Part shown: piece by piece, positions 43,488 through 44,126 of the stretch | Position numbering within the stretch: the stretch's first letter is position 1 | Layout: each line of letters opens with the position of its first letter | From: Candidatus Omnitrophota bacterium | GTDB lineage: Bacteria; Omnitrophota; Gorgyraeia; Zapsychrales; Fredricksoniimonadaceae | Length of the DNA stretch: 44,126 nucleotides | Direction of reading: 5' to 3' | Assembly: GCA_013286575.1 (NCBI GenBank) | Contig: JABDFL010000006.1 | Coordinates: forward strand, 793-44,918 | Translations under genes and position numbers: made by a program | The notes under the pieces: model-generated | Told to the model about the DNA's origin: nothing | Database searches by the model: none | Seen by the model: the letters and a program-made list of their open reading frames with translations, nothing else

Positions 43488-44126
43488 TTATGCTAAAATC
43501 TTTTCCCCCTGAAAAATCGGTTCCACAGGTTTGGCATCAATCCTTAATCCCCCATCGTGTTCAATATGGATGGTATACAGATAGCCGGGGATAAAAACAA
43601 CTCCGGGGGCTTCGATTTGGACACTCTTGATACCCGCATTTTGGGCCCTGCCCTCATCAAAGGCAAAACGCCAAAAATCCCTCCAAAACCTGTTTTCAAA
43701 ACCACTGGCCTTTCCCGGGATTTTATACCCGCCAGGGATCTCGTCAACCTGGGTGATGGGAAATTCCTGGGTCCGGGCACCGTCAAGCATAAACGCCTTC
43801 CAGAACAAATAAACGCTCCTGCCGCGAAACCGGTCGCCTGCGGCCACAAATTTGTCCTCGAAACGCACCACCAAAGACTGAAACTGGATCAAGTTTCCGC
43901 TGAAGGTAAAGTATTTGGGCGGCAAGGGCCTGCCCGTGGTATCAAACTCGACGAATTTGATAGTGGTATTATTACGGCCGGAGGCCTCGTCATAATTGAC
44001 CGCCGTAACCAGCACCTGGGCTGCCCGCGATTCCGCCTGAAGGCGCCCCAGCATCTGCTCATAAACATGTTCCTGGTTAAAACGCCAGATCAGCCAAAAG
44101 CCAAAAACGATCAAACAAAAAACAAA
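43488..44126 (-). CDS. membrane-anchored hypothetical protein, 5' end cut by the window edge
   Basis: The frame is open to the window end. The first visible residues form a hydrophobic helix followed by a soluble region of about 195 residues that begins FNQEHVYEQMLGRLQAESRA and contains many beta-prone segments. There are no recognisable catalytic motifs. The protein may be a periplasmic domain on a single anchor. A TTG at 44114 could be a start, but an upstream start outside the window is equally likely. The family is not recognised. It reads into the sucC region and may share transcription with it. Confidence 0.7.
   Translation of the reverse strand, partial: FVFCLIVFGFWLIWRFNQEHVYEQMLGRLQAESRAAQVLVTAVNYDEASGRNNTTIKFVEFDTTGRPLPPKYFTFSGNLIQFQSLVVRFEDKFVAAGDRFRGRSVYLFWKAFMLDGARTQEFPITQVDEIPGGYKIPGKASGFENRFWRDFWRFAFDEGRAQNAGIKSVQIEAPGVVFIPGYLYTIHIEHDGGLRIDAKPVEPIFQGEKILA

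Overview
The window is most likely from an uncultured bacterium of the Omnitrophota (former OP3) lineage. The basis is a 3037-residue exported protein whose N-terminal module, Pro/Ala-rich linker and Gly-Gly-Ile-Asp C-terminal tail resemble giant proteins I associate with that group, next to an otherwise ordinary Gram-negative gene set. This assignment rests on recollection and on no search.

Layout, left to right. (1) 1-3187: a family 2 glycosyltransferase, glutamine-dependent NAD synthetase (nadE) and a class I glutamine amidotransferase, all on the minus strand. A perfect 21-bp inverted repeat separates the last two. (2) 3211-9140: a nitrogen-assimilation cluster on the minus strand. In transcription order it holds a GAF-GAF-ANTAR regulator, a DUF2934 protein, a 39-residue membrane peptide, amtB, a PII protein and a type III glutamine synthetase. 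The leaders before the DUF2934 gene and before amtB carry sigma-70-type promoters, small hairpins with A-x-x-G-x-x hexaloops, and overlapping intrinsic terminators. This matches the known architecture of ANTAR antitermination and gives a complete regulator-plus-target circuit. (3) 9198-15753: nuoJKLMN (membrane arm of complex I) and an exported dienelactone-hydrolase-like protein, on the plus strand. (4) 15750-21723: accessory genes. They are DUF1993, a 41-residue membrane peptide, DoxX, an exported TPR protein, an OmpR-type two-component pair with a candidate response-regulator box, DUF6941, a basic 61-residue protein, a RHH/PIN toxin-antitoxin pair, OsmC and a two-helix membrane protein. Dispersed palindromic terminator-like elements lie among them. 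(5) 21772-21977: a 195-nt structured locus behind a TATAAT box, with a 26-bp closing stem; it is a candidate 6S-like RNA. (6) 22023-29905: nuoABCDEFGHI on the minus strand, so complex I is split into A-I and J-N blocks on opposite strands. (7) 29927-40187: a dethiobiotin-synthetase-like/DRTGG protein and the giant protein. (8) 40384-44126: a Mrp-DUF971 ATPase, sucD, sucC and a membrane-anchored protein cut by the window edge.

Together the genes describe a respiring cell with complex I and succinyl-CoA synthetase. Its ammonium uptake and assimilation appear to be controlled at the RNA level by an ANTAR protein. The two most interesting items are that RNA circuit and the unidentified structured RNA; the giant cell-envelope protein is the third.
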